From the NCBI GenBank assembly GCA_031119195.1, contig JAVHYG010000002.1, positions 3,892 through 32,508 on the forward strand: DNA of 28,617 bases, written 5' to 3'. The DNA comes from Rickettsiella sp. (GTDB lineage: Bacteria > Pseudomonadota > Gammaproteobacteria > Diplorickettsiales > Diplorickettsiaceae). Shown piece by piece: positions 1 to 7,088 of this stretch. Positions within the stretch are counted from its first letter, which is position 1, and each line of letters opens with the position of its first letter. Position numbers and translations under genes: made by a program. The notes beneath the pieces were generated by a model. The model saw only the letters and a list, made by a program, of their open reading frames with translations. It did no database searches and was not told the DNA's origin.

Positions 1-78
1 CTATAATTTTCTATTAAGGGATAATCGTTAACTTATAATGGCATATTAAATAAACCTTTAACAAAAACTAAAAGTAGC

Positions 79-108
79 ATAGTAATGGCAGCTAGCTGCC
101 ATTACTAT
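79..108. terminator. 30-base perfect palindrome before dnaJ, terminator-like
   Basis: The two 15-base arms are exact reverse complements, centred on AGCT, and can fold into a long GC-centred hairpin. It is followed by an A/T stretch with no clean T-tract. It lies about 80 bases before dnaJ, probably downstream of a gene left of the window. dnaK is the usual neighbour there but is not visible. A terminator or processing/attenuation hairpin is inferred; a protein-binding palindrome is possible. The remaining bases of 1-185 hold no gene; a TATAAT at 34-39 lacks a convincing -35 partner. Confidence 0.5.
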
Positions 109-185
109 TTATAAAAAATTTATTCCACTAACATTTAAAGTCCCAATTTACTCCAAGGGATTTTTTTATCTTTGGCTCTTTATTT

Positions 186-1325
186 ATGGCAAAACATGAT
201 TATTACGATGTATTAGGTATTTCTCGAAATGCCAGCGATAATGAATTAAAAAAAGCGTATCGTAAGCTCGCGATGAAATATCATCCCGATCGAAACCAAA
301 AGGAATCTGACAAAAAAAACGCTGAAGAAAAATTCAAAGAAGCAAAAGAAGCCTACGAGGTTTTGTCCGATCCCAAGAAGCGTGATACCTATGATAAATT
401 TGGTCACGCGGGTATAGAAGCAGGTATGGGGTCTGGTACCGGAGGTTCACGTGGTTTCAACTTCAGTGATGTCTTTGGTGAAATGGGCGACGTCTTTGGT
501 GATATTTTTGGGGGACGAAGCGGACAACAAAGTCAACGTGCCCAACGTGGCGCAGATCTACGTTATACCTTAGAAATTGACTTAGAATCAGCGATTCATG
601 GCACATCAGTAGAAATCCGTATTCCTCGCCTTACAACGTGTAAAAGTTGTGGGGGTTCGGGTGCTCGCAAAGGCAGTCAACCTATCACTTGTAAAACGTG
701 TGAAGGACAGGGCAAAGTTAGAATTCAACAAGGATTTTTCACAATTGAACAAACCTGCCCTGATTGCCATGGCTCCGGTCACACAATTAAAGATCCATGC
801 CCCGTTTGTCGAGGACAAGGTCAAGTACAAGAAACAAAAACCTTATCTGTCAAAATTCCTGCTGGTGTTGATGAAGGAAATCGAATTCGTTTAACCGGTG
901 AAGGTGAAGCGGGATCACAAAGCGCTCCTGCCGGTGACCTTTACATACAAATACATATAAAACCGCATTCATTATTTAAACGTGAAGGTAATCATTTATA
1001 TTGTGATGTACCCATCAGCTTTACACTGGCAATACTAGGCGGTGAAATAGAAATTCCCACGTTAACTGGTGTCGTAAAACTTCATATTCCTCCAGAAACA
1101 CAAAGTGGAAAAATTTTACGTCTACGCGGTAAAGGTGTACCTGGACGCCCTGGTGTAACCGGCGATTTGCTCTGTCGTGTTTTTGTCGAAACGCCTATCA
1201 ATCTCAATAAACAACAAAAAGAATTAGCAAAAGCGCTGGATAAAGAGCTATACAACGGAAATCATTACCCCAAGGCACGTCATTGGTTTGCCAGTGTAAA
1301 ACAGTTTTTCACCAAACAAAATTAA
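186..1325 (+). CDS. dnaJ: Chaperone protein DnaJ (Hsp40)
   Basis: DnaJ is the cytosolic co-chaperone that delivers unfolded clients to DnaK and stimulates its ATPase through the J domain. All class I DnaJ parts are present in 379 residues, close to the usual 375-380. The N-terminal J domain has HPD at 33-35. A Gly/Phe-rich linker spans about 75-120. Four zinc-finger CxxCxGxG repeats have cysteine pairs at 152/155, 169/172, 191/194 and 205/208. The C-terminal substrate-binding and dimerisation domains follow. The start is set by the family N-terminus (MAKHDYYDVLG). No good Shine-Dalgarno precedes it. Its usual partner dnaK would lie off the left edge. Downstream, greA follows directly instead of the dapB/carAB genes found at this point in relatives such as Pseudomonas. 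Identification is certain. Confidence 0.98.
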   Translation: MAKHDYYDVLGISRNASDNELKKAYRKLAMKYHPDRNQKESDKKNAEEKFKEAKEAYEVLSDPKKRDTYDKFGHAGIEAGMGSGTGGSRGFNFSDVFGEMGDVFGDIFGGRSGQQSQRAQRGADLRYTLEIDLESAIHGTSVEIRIPRLTTCKSCGGSGARKGSQPITCKTCEGQGKVRIQQGFFTIEQTCPDCHGSGHTIKDPCPVCRGQGQVQETKTLSVKIPAGVDEGNRIRLTGEGEAGSQSAPAGDLYIQIHIKPHSLFKREGNHLYCDVPISFTLAILGGEIEIPTLTGVVKLHIPPETQSGKILRLRGKGVPGRPGVTGDLLCRVFVETPINLNKQQKELAKALDKELYNGNHYPKARHWFASVKQFFTKQN

Positions 1326-1360
1326 CGTGTTGTCTAAACGTTTAATGCTAAAGGCAGGTA

Positions 1361-1377
1361 AAACCAACATTTGGTTT
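1361..1377 (+). terminator. Weak hairpin after dnaJ
   Basis: Arms AAACCAA and TTGGTTT enclose a 3-base loop, 36 bases after the dnaJ stop. There is no T-tract, so it is at best a weak or factor-assisted terminator. The rest of the 220-base dnaJ-greA gap holds only the greA leader repeat. Confidence 0.25.
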
Positions 1378-1462
1378 ATTGTCTAGATAGATTATTTTTG
1401 AGAAACTGAATGTATATAAAAATACATGCCTCCAGCAATAGTCAAACACATATAAGTTATGC

Positions 1463-1510
1463 GCTCGAAAAACTTATTCAAAACGGGTATGATGAAATAA
1501 ATTTTCGAGC
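1463..1510 (+). promoter_or_regulatory. Inverted repeat in the greA leader
   Basis: GCTCGAAAA (1463-1471) is exactly repeated in inverted form as TTTTCGAGC (1502-1510). The 30-base interior adds an imperfect TTATTCA/TGAAATAA pairing. The structure ends 35 bases before the greA start, so it would fold in the leader RNA. In E. coli the greA leader produces the terminated GraL RNAs and is autoregulated. A similar role here is only an inference from position; no T-tract follows. Confidence 0.35.
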
Positions 1511-1545
1511 ACAAAAACACAAGCTGAATGAAATAGAGAAAAATC

Positions 1546-2022
1546 ATGAAGAAAGTTCCTATGACAAACACCGGCGCTAAACATCTAGAGCGAGAGTTAC
1601 ACGAATTAAAAACTATAAAACGCCCGCAAGTAATTGATGCCATTGCGGAGGCACGTGCGCATGGTGATCTCAAGGAAAACGCAGAATATCACGCCGCTAA
1701 GGAATCGCAAAGTTTTATTGAAGGACGCATCGCGGAAATTGAAAATAAATTGGTTGCTGCACAGATCATAGATGTTAGTAAAATTCCGAATCATGGCAAA
1801 GTTATCTTTGGTGCCACTATTCAGCTGATTAACACCAAAACAAACGAAACATTCGCTTACCAAATCGTTGGCGAAGATGAAGCAGATATTAAGCAAAGTA
1901 AAATTTCGGTTGCATCTCCTATAGCGAGGGCACTCATAGGAAAAGAAGAAGGCGATACTGTGGATGTAAAAACACCTGCTGGTTTACTTAATCTAGAAAT
2001 TGATAAAGTCGAATATATTTAA
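1546..2022 (+). CDS. greA: Transcription elongation factor GreA
   Basis: GreA enters the RNA polymerase secondary channel and stimulates cleavage of backtracked transcripts. At 158 residues it matches E. coli GreA exactly in length. The N-terminal coiled coil carries the DLKENAEY tip with the two acidic residues D41 and E44 that coordinate the catalytic magnesium. The C-terminal FKBP-like domain includes the conserved VIFGAT and SPIARALIGKEEGD stretches. The first ATG is preferred over the one at 1561 because MKKVPMTNTG aligns with MQAIPMTLRG of E. coli. The Shine-Dalgarno is weak (AGAG). It follows dnaJ with no carAB between, and converges on the orphan gene at 2108-2791. Confidence 0.97.
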   Translation: MKKVPMTNTGAKHLERELHELKTIKRPQVIDAIAEARAHGDLKENAEYHAAKESQSFIEGRIAEIENKLVAAQIIDVSKIPNHGKVIFGATIQLINTKTNETFAYQIVGEDEADIKQSKISVASPIARALIGKEEGDTVDVKTPAGLLNLEIDKVEYI

Positions 2023-2058
2023 TTTTATTACTATTCAATTCTTTAAAAATATTACTAA

Positions 2059-2089
2059 TCAAAAAGAAAGGTATTACCCTCCTTTTTGA
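2059..2089. terminator. Bidirectional terminator-like hairpin between greA and the orphan gene
   Basis: The arms TCAAAAAG and CTTTTTGA pair perfectly. Two mismatches and an AGG/CCT-type inner pairing lead to the loop TATTA. Arms made of an A-tract and a T-tract, placed between two convergent genes, fit a shared intrinsic terminator. The GC part of the stem is short, so strength is uncertain. Confidence 0.45.
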
Positions 2090-2107
2090 CATATAAACTT
2101 AAAAAAA

Positions 2108-2791
2108 TTATCTCTTGAGACCAAGCATAGTAACATTATTATTATAATCTTGTTGTTTTTTTAAAATCTCCATTGTTTCTTGTTGCGTTAACGTAACCCG
2201 TACATATCCACGACGGCTAAGTGCATCTTTTATAAGCTTTGGGTTAATTTCTTTTTTTGCTTCCGCAAAGGGATGTCCTGCAGGTAATAAAATTTCATTC
2301 CTATTTTTATAAAGACGATATTTTTCAATCGGACTAAAAGAAGATGACGTTGGTGTTTGCTTATGAAAAAAAACAGAAGCTACTGAACTACAATTGCTCG
2401 CTACAGAATCTTTTCTCTCTCTTTTTATCGGTGGTACCTGAAGATTTTCAGGGCATACTTGAGATTGTGTGGCTTGATTTTCATCCGTTTTTGTAGAAGA
2501 ACTTATCTGCGGAGAGGCAGAAGGAGTTAACGAATCTTGAACAGATAATTCTTTTTTAAGCTCCATAGGAACTTCTGGCTCAACACCTTTTTTTCCCGAT
2601 TGCACCCAACCTACATAACCCCAATAGTAAGCTCTATATTGGGTAGGTAGACCATACCATTTCTCATCAGATAATGGAAAATTTTGACCTTTTTCTTTTG
2701 CCTGCTTAATGTCTGAAATTTCTTCATCAGTAAATCCTAACCTTTCTTTGAAAGCTGCTTCTATATTAAGCTTTTTTTCTTGTTCTACCAT
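2108..2791 (-). CDS. Orphan hypothetical protein, soluble, Ser/Thr-rich centre
   Basis: I do not recognise this 227-residue protein. It has no signal peptide or membrane segment. Residues 1-75 are predicted helical and rich in Lys/Glu, with an aromatic cluster (WYGLPTQYRAYYWGYVGW, about 45-62). Residues 80-150 are a low-complexity linker rich in Ser, Thr, Pro and Gln. The C-terminal part (about 150-227) is basic and again ordered-looking. Two folded ends joined by a Ser/Thr-rich linker, encoded as a lone gene in a host-associated type of genome, would fit a secreted effector, but no secretion signal can be shown. A weak AAGG lies 6-9 bases before the ATG. A stronger AAGGAG (2824-2829) instead precedes a six-codon mini-ORF (2800-2820). 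Confidence 0.75.
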   Translation of the reverse strand: MVEQEKKLNIEAAFKERLGFTDEEISDIKQAKEKGQNFPLSDEKWYGLPTQYRAYYWGYVGWVQSGKKGVEPEVPMELKKELSVQDSLTPSASPQISSSTKTDENQATQSQVCPENLQVPPIKRERKDSVASNCSSVASVFFHKQTPTSSSFSPIEKYRLYKNRNEILLPAGHPFAEAKKEINPKLIKDALSRRGYVRVTLTQQETMEILKKQQDYNNNVTMLGLKR

Positions 2792-2902
2792 AAAAAACCT
2801 TATAACAAATTATTTTTCATAAACTCCTTTTAATAAAAAAAATAAAAAATAAATTAAGAAATCCTTGTAATGCTAGATTAACGCTTTATACTTAAGCGGA
2901 TA

Positions 2903-2931
2903 TTAAATATAACAATTAATTTTTATATAAT
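2903..2931 (+). promoter_or_regulatory. Candidate promoter upstream of the two-TM orphan gene
   Basis: A perfect TATAAT (2926-2931) has a weak -35 (TTAAAT, 2903-2908) at 17-base spacing. It would give a leader of roughly 140 bases that includes the IS-like scrap. The AT-rich surroundings make chance matches likely. Confidence 0.25.
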
Positions 2932-2956
2932 GAAAACGGTTTTAATAAGAAAATGA

Positions 2957-3053
2957 TGTTGCTGCATAAATAGCTCACAAGTCTCGTCGTCTTACGCAAA
3001 ACCTTAGACGGCGAATGAGGAAGAATTACAGATACAATACTTGTACTATTTAA
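2957..3053 (+). mobile_element. Possible IS5-family left-end remnant
   Basis: The stretch TGTTGCTGCATAAATAG (2957-2973) resembles the terminal sequence of IS5-type elements, which often contain TGTTGCATAAAT. It is followed by about 40 bases visibly richer in GC than the very AT-rich flanks, then an ATG (3015) opening MRKNY. MRKxY is a common start of IS5-family transposases. The frame ends after 12 codons (MRKNYRYNTCTI) at a TAA (3051-3053), and the sequence becomes AT-rich from about 3031. No right end or target duplication was found. This is an inference from remembered family features. Confidence 0.35.
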
Positions 3054-3079
3054 TTTATATTATAAAAGGATTTTAAATT

Positions 3080-3817
3080 ATGGGTATGCTCGCTTCCGCT
3101 GTTATTGCTGCTAGAACCAGAAAAAACAATCAAAATTACGCTTTCTCTTCTCAGTTTAACAAAGAAAAAGTTTCCTCAAACACTAACTGGCTCAAAGAGC
3201 ATTCACCACAAATATTACTTCATGTAAATGAGACTCTTCTTAAAAATATTTACTCTGAAATTAATTGTATTTTAGCTAAAAATATAAGTGAACCTGAATT
3301 AAAAAACGCTTATTTAACACTTATTCATAGTTTATCTATGTATCAAACTAAAGCTGAAAATATTTTTTTTAAAAAGAACTACTTAAAATCTCACGCATTA
3401 TTCTTTACTATTATGTTTGCATTATCCCTACTTATTTTTTTCTGTATATCCATAATCTACCCTGTTATGTTTCCTTTAATGGGGCTTTCTTTTTTATTTT
3501 GTGTCGGTTTTATTGGTGTATCGCTTTATTCAAGCTATAAGCTGCAAAAAAAACATCCTACAAATGAAAGTGAGCTCAACATGCACTTTGAAACTTTTAT
3601 ACATACGTTTGAAAAATTCGCAAATAAAAGGCCAAATAACTTCCAAGCTGATCTAGTACAACTGAATGAACCTAAACATTCACACATCAACACACCAGAA
3701 ATCAGTATCAATGCAGCAAATTTAAAAAATAAAACTTCGTTTTTTAAATTTAGCGATTCAGCTGAGGAATGTCCAACAGTAATGGAGCAAGAAAAAATAG
3801 GGTACAAATTAAGCTAA
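3080..3817 (+). CDS. Orphan protein with two central membrane segments
   Basis: I do not recognise this 245-residue protein. Residues 1-100 are mostly helical and polar (Lys/Asn-rich). Two strongly hydrophobic segments follow (about 104-127 and 130-151), separated only by a Pro-containing turn, so they form a hairpin in a membrane. The rest (152-245) is polar, with a Lys/His/Asn-rich tail. Both ends should therefore lie on the same side. The start is supported by AAAGGA nine bases upstream; the second ATG (3086) is too far from it. A central two-helix hairpin with long polar ends is common among secreted effectors that enter host membranes, but this is only an analogy. It stands alone between an IS-like scrap and the convergent thyA. 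Confidence 0.75.
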   Translation: MGMLASAVIAARTRKNNQNYAFSSQFNKEKVSSNTNWLKEHSPQILLHVNETLLKNIYSEINCILAKNISEPELKNAYLTLIHSLSMYQTKAENIFFKKNYLKSHALFFTIMFALSLLIFFCISIIYPVMFPLMGLSFLFCVGFIGVSLYSSYKLQKKHPTNESELNMHFETFIHTFEKFANKRPNNFQADLVQLNEPKHSHINTPEISINAANLKNKTSFFKFSDSAEECPTVMEQEKIGYKLS

Positions 3818-3834
3818 TTGAAAAACTTAACCCA

Positions 3835-3913
3835 AATTGCCGTGCTTTACACCTAAAGTTTGCTAGTTTAATCTTACTGGAAATCGTTGCCCCGGTTGAC
3901 GTGGCACGGAATT
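3835..3913. repeat. Inverted repeat between convergent genes
   Basis: AATTGCCGTGC (3835-3845) pairs with GCACGGAATT (3904-3913), leaving one bulged G, across a 58-base interior. It occupies most of the 138-base gap between the two-TM orphan (+) and thyA (-). No T-tract follows directly on either strand, although an A-run near 3940-3948 gives T's just after the thyA stop. It could be a 3' structure serving both genes. Confidence 0.3.
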
Positions 3914-3955
3914 GTCATCTACTGGCTTCGAAGAATTAGGAAAAAAAATAAACCT

Positions 3956-4750
3956 CTAAACTGCCACAGCTGCTTTAATCGAAGGATGGCATTGATAATT
4001 CAGTAATTCGAAATCTTCAAAGCGATAAGCAAAAATAGATGCGGGCTTGCGGTGAATTCTCAATTGAGGTAAACAATACGGTTGTCGCGATAGTTGTAAT
4101 TGCACTTGTTCAAGGTGGTTATTATAAATATGACAATCTCCACCTGTCCAAATAAATTCACCCACCTCTAAATCGCACTGTTGTGCAATCATATGTATTA
4201 ACAATGCATAAGAAGCAATATTAAACGGCACGCCTAAAAACGCATCGGCACTACGCTGGTAAAGCTGACACGAAAGCCGCGCATTCGCGATATAAAATTG
4301 AAAAAGTAAATGACAAGGTGGAAGGGCCATCTGCTCCAAATCCCCCACATTCCACGCACTAACAATTAAGCGACGTGAATCTGGATTTGTTTTTATTTGA
4401 TCCATGAGCTGGCTAATCTGATCAATCACTTGATTACCTGCCGTTTGCCAAGCACGCCATTGTTTACCATACACCGGACCTAAATTTCCCGAAGCATCTG
4501 CCCATTCGTCCCAAATAGTCACGCCGTGCTCATTTAAATAATGCGTATTCGTATCACCTTGTAAAAACCAAAGTAACTCATAAATGATACTTTTAAGATG
4601 TACCCTTTTAGTTGTCACCAAAGGGAAGCCCTGGGTCAAATCAAAACGCATTTGATAAGCAAAACTACTAATAGTACCTGTTCCCGTTCTATCCGTTTTA
4701 CGAATACCGAACTGCAGAATATGACTCAAAAAATTAAGGTAGGTTTTCAT
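3956..4750 (-). CDS. thyA: Thymidylate synthase
   Basis: ThyA makes dTMP from dUMP using 5,10-methylenetetrahydrofolate (EC 2.1.1.45). The 264-residue length equals that of E. coli ThyA. The catalytic cysteine is C146 in ALPPCH. The folate/phosphate-binding N-terminal segment RTGTGT (21-26), the dimer-donated arginines in DSRRLIVSAWNVGDL, and the nucleotide-binding LYQRSADAFLGVPFNIASYA stretch are all present. The start matches the family (MKTYLNFL). No Shine-Dalgarno is evident. It is divergent from ugd with only 54 bases between them, so both promoters must lie in or near that gap. folA and lgt, frequent neighbours of thyA, are not here. Confidence 0.98.
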   Translation of the reverse strand: MKTYLNFLSHILQFGIRKTDRTGTGTISSFAYQMRFDLTQGFPLVTTKRVHLKSIIYELLWFLQGDTNTHYLNEHGVTIWDEWADASGNLGPVYGKQWRAWQTAGNQVIDQISQLMDQIKTNPDSRRLIVSAWNVGDLEQMALPPCHLLFQFYIANARLSCQLYQRSADAFLGVPFNIASYALLIHMIAQQCDLEVGEFIWTGGDCHIYNNHLEQVQLQLSRQPYCLPQLRIHRKPASIFAYRFEDFELLNYQCHPSIKAAVAV

Positions 4751-4804
4751 AAGCGCATTTTATAGGTTACTATCACATTATTTCTAGTCCTCGTTAAATT
4801 TTTT

Positions 4805-6142
4805 ATGCGAATTAATCTTTTTGGAGCTGGTTATGTTGGTTTAGTCACTGCCGCCTGTTTCGCGGAACAAGGTAATCAGGTTCTTTGTGTCGATATTGAC
4901 CAAGAAAAAGTCAAACGCTTAAAGCAAGGTGAATGCCCTATTCATGAACCCGACCTTCCTTTTTTATTGCAAAAAAATCTAAAAGATGGCCGCATTAATT
5001 TTAGCAGCGATCCTGAAGAAGGCGTTCATCATGGATTTTATCAATTTATTACTGTAGGAACACCGCAAGATGAGGATGGCTCAGCTGATTTAAGCCATGT
5101 TTTAGATGTCGCTGATACCTTAGGTAATATGCTGACCGAACCAAAACTGATTATCAATAAATCTACAGTTCCTGTGGGAACTGCTGATAAAGTAAGAACG
5201 ACTATACAAGAAAAACTTATAAAGCGAAAACTTTCAATTCCATTTGACGTTGCTTCCAATCCAGAATTTTTACGCGAAGGTGCCGCTGTCAGTGATTTTA
5301 TGCGTTCGGATCGCATAATCATTGGAGTAAATAACAATGAAGCGAAAAATCATTTATATCAACTCTATAGACCTTTCAATAGGAACAATGATCGATTGAT
5401 CGCTATGGATGTACGATCTGCAGAACTTACGAAATATGCAGCCAATAGTTTTTTAGCAACCAAAATTAGCTTTATTAATGAGATAAGCCAATTAGCAGAA
5501 CGTTTAAATGCTGATATCGAACAAATACGAATCGGTATTGGCTCTGACCCACGCATCGGGTATCACTTTATTAATCCGGGATGTGGTTATGGCGGATCGT
5601 GCTTCCCTAAAGATGTACTCGCTTTAGAAGCAACAGCTAAAGCAGTTGCTTATACACCGTTGTTAATTAACGCAGTACATAAAGTTAATGACGCACAAAA
5701 ACGTGTCTTATTTAAAAAGATCTCTCGCTATTTTAATAATCACTTAAAGGGAAAAGTGATCGCCTTATGGGGACTCTCTTTTAAGCCAAACACAGATGAT
5801 ATGCGTGAAGCACCAAGCCGTACACTGATCGATGCTGCACTGAAGGCAGGTATGTTTATCCAAGCCTATGATCCAGTCGCTATGCTAGAAGCGCAACGTC
5901 TTTATCAAGCAAATTCAAATTTTAGTTGTTATGAGACTCCAGAAGCTGCCTTGGTAAATGCCGATATTTTGGTTATTGTTACAGAATGGAGTGAATTTTT
6001 TAATCCTGATTTCCAACTTATCAAACGCCGTTTAAAAGAACCCACTATTTTTGATGGAAGAAATCTCTATGATTATCATTATCTAAAGCAGCTAGGCTTT
6101 AATTATTACGGTATTGGAAGAGGAGAAGCATTTATCACATGA
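4805..6142 (+). CDS. ugd: UDP-glucose 6-dehydrogenase
   Basis: The enzyme oxidises UDP-glucose to UDP-glucuronate with two NAD+ (EC 1.1.1.22). This is the precursor for aminoarabinose on lipid A, uronic-acid polysaccharides or UDP-xylose-type sugars. The 445-residue protein starts with a Rossmann motif (GAGYVGL, 7-13). It carries the conserved STVPVGT (120-126), NPEFLREG (152-159), a lysine in ATKISF (K220), and the catalytic cysteine C266 in GCGYGGSCFPKD. The C-terminal UDP-binding domain includes the GLSFKPNTDDMREAPS loop. The stop overlaps the galU ATG (ATGA), so the two are translated as a pair. No glycosyltransferase or epimerase that would show the end use of UDP-glucuronate is visible. 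Confidence 0.96.
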   Translation: MRINLFGAGYVGLVTAACFAEQGNQVLCVDIDQEKVKRLKQGECPIHEPDLPFLLQKNLKDGRINFSSDPEEGVHHGFYQFITVGTPQDEDGSADLSHVLDVADTLGNMLTEPKLIINKSTVPVGTADKVRTTIQEKLIKRKLSIPFDVASNPEFLREGAAVSDFMRSDRIIIGVNNNEAKNHLYQLYRPFNRNNDRLIAMDVRSAELTKYAANSFLATKISFINEISQLAERLNADIEQIRIGIGSDPRIGYHFINPGCGYGGSCFPKDVLALEATAKAVAYTPLLINAVHKVNDAQKRVLFKKISRYFNNHLKGKVIALWGLSFKPNTDDMREAPSRTLIDAALKAGMFIQAYDPVAMLEAQRLYQANSNFSCYETPEAALVNADILVIVTEWSEFFNPDFQLIKRRLKEPTIFDGRNLYDYHYLKQLGFNYYGIGRGEAFIT

Positions 6143-7005
6143 AAAAAATTAGCAAAGCTATTTTTCCCGTAGCAGGGTTAGGTACTCGTTTTTTACCTGC
6201 AACTAAAGCAAGTCCAAAGGAAATGCTACCTATTGTTGATAAACCCTTAATCCAATATGCCGTAGAAGAAGCTATTGCCGCAGGCATTACCGAATTAATC
6301 TTTATAACCAGTAGTAGCAAACGCGCTATCGAAGATCATTTTGATTCTAATTACGAATTAGAAGCTAAGCTGGCTAAAGCCGATAAAAATGATTTATTAC
6401 AGATTGTTAAAAATATACTTCCCAAAGGGGCTAGTTGTATTTATTTACGTCAACCCGACACACTGGGTCTTGGTCACGCTGTTCTATGCGCGCAACCTCT
6501 TATCAATGACGAAGCATTTGCCATTTTACTTGCGGATGATCTTATTGACTCTTCTATTCCCTGCTTAAAACAGATGCTAGCAGTTTATAAAGAAAAACAA
6601 AACTCAGTCATTGCGGTACAAGCAATTAAACCACAAGCCAGTGATCAATATGGAATTATTGGCTATAAAACAAAAAAAGATAAGCTCAGTGAAATCGATA
6701 ATATTATAGAAAAACCAAGTATTGAAGAAGCACCTTCTAATCTAGCAGTCGTAGGACGTTATATTTTGACGTCATCTATTTTTTCGTATCTTGCTAAAAT
6801 TAAACCCGGAAAAGGTGGAGAAATTCAATTGACCGATGCTATTTCACGTTTATTAGCCTATGAAACTATGCATGCTTGGGAGTTCGAAGGAACGCGCTAT
6901 GACTGTGGAAGTAAATTAGGTTATCTACAAGCTACCATTGCTTATGCGTTAAAACATCCTGAAATTAAAAAGGAAATTAGAACTTATTTAGAAAATTTTA
7001 AATAA
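6139..7005 (+). CDS. galU: UTP-glucose-1-phosphate uridylyltransferase
   Basis: GalU forms UDP-glucose from UTP and glucose-1-phosphate (EC 2.7.7.9), supplying the substrate of the dehydrogenase encoded just upstream. The 288-residue protein has the nucleotidyltransferase signature PVAGLGTRFLPATK (10-23), then SPKEMLPIVDKP, the LADD metal site, an IEKP motif, and the GGEIQLTDA segment typical of GalU. A good Shine-Dalgarno (AGAGGAG) lies within the end of ugd, and the ATGA overlap makes translational coupling likely. The gene order ugd-galU gives a two-enzyme route to UDP-glucuronate. The 83 bases after it hold the mltD terminator. Confidence 0.97.
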   Translation: MKKISKAIFPVAGLGTRFLPATKASPKEMLPIVDKPLIQYAVEEAIAAGITELIFITSSSKRAIEDHFDSNYELEAKLAKADKNDLLQIVKNILPKGASCIYLRQPDTLGLGHAVLCAQPLINDEAFAILLADDLIDSSIPCLKQMLAVYKEKQNSVIAVQAIKPQASDQYGIIGYKTKKDKLSEIDNIIEKPSIEEAPSNLAVVGRYILTSSIFSYLAKIKPGKGGEIQLTDAISRLLAYETMHAWEFEGTRYDCGSKLGYLQATIAYALKHPEIKKEIRTYLENFK

Positions 7006-7037
7006 TATAATTAAATTTAAAGTTTGAGCTAGGTACC

Positions 7038-7079
7038 AAAAAAAACGAGAATAATGGCGTTTATAGCCATTATCTCGTT
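7038..7079 (-). terminator. Intrinsic terminator of mltD (and possibly galU)
   Basis: AACGAGA-A-TAATGGC (7044-7058) pairs with GCCATTATCTCGTT (7066-7079). This gives a 14-bp stem with one bulged A and a 7-base loop. On the minus strand the hairpin is followed by eight T's (A-run 7038-7045), the classic form of a Rho-independent terminator. It lies just after the mltD stop. On the + strand the T-tract is missing, so it would stop galU transcription less well. Confidence 0.75.
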
Positions 7080-7088
7080 CTGCATCCT

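Noticed and set aside
1392..1673. 93-codon minus-strand frame across the dnaJ-greA gap
   Set aside because: It overlaps the start of greA in antisense; the hydrophobic middle comes from AT-rich leader sequence.
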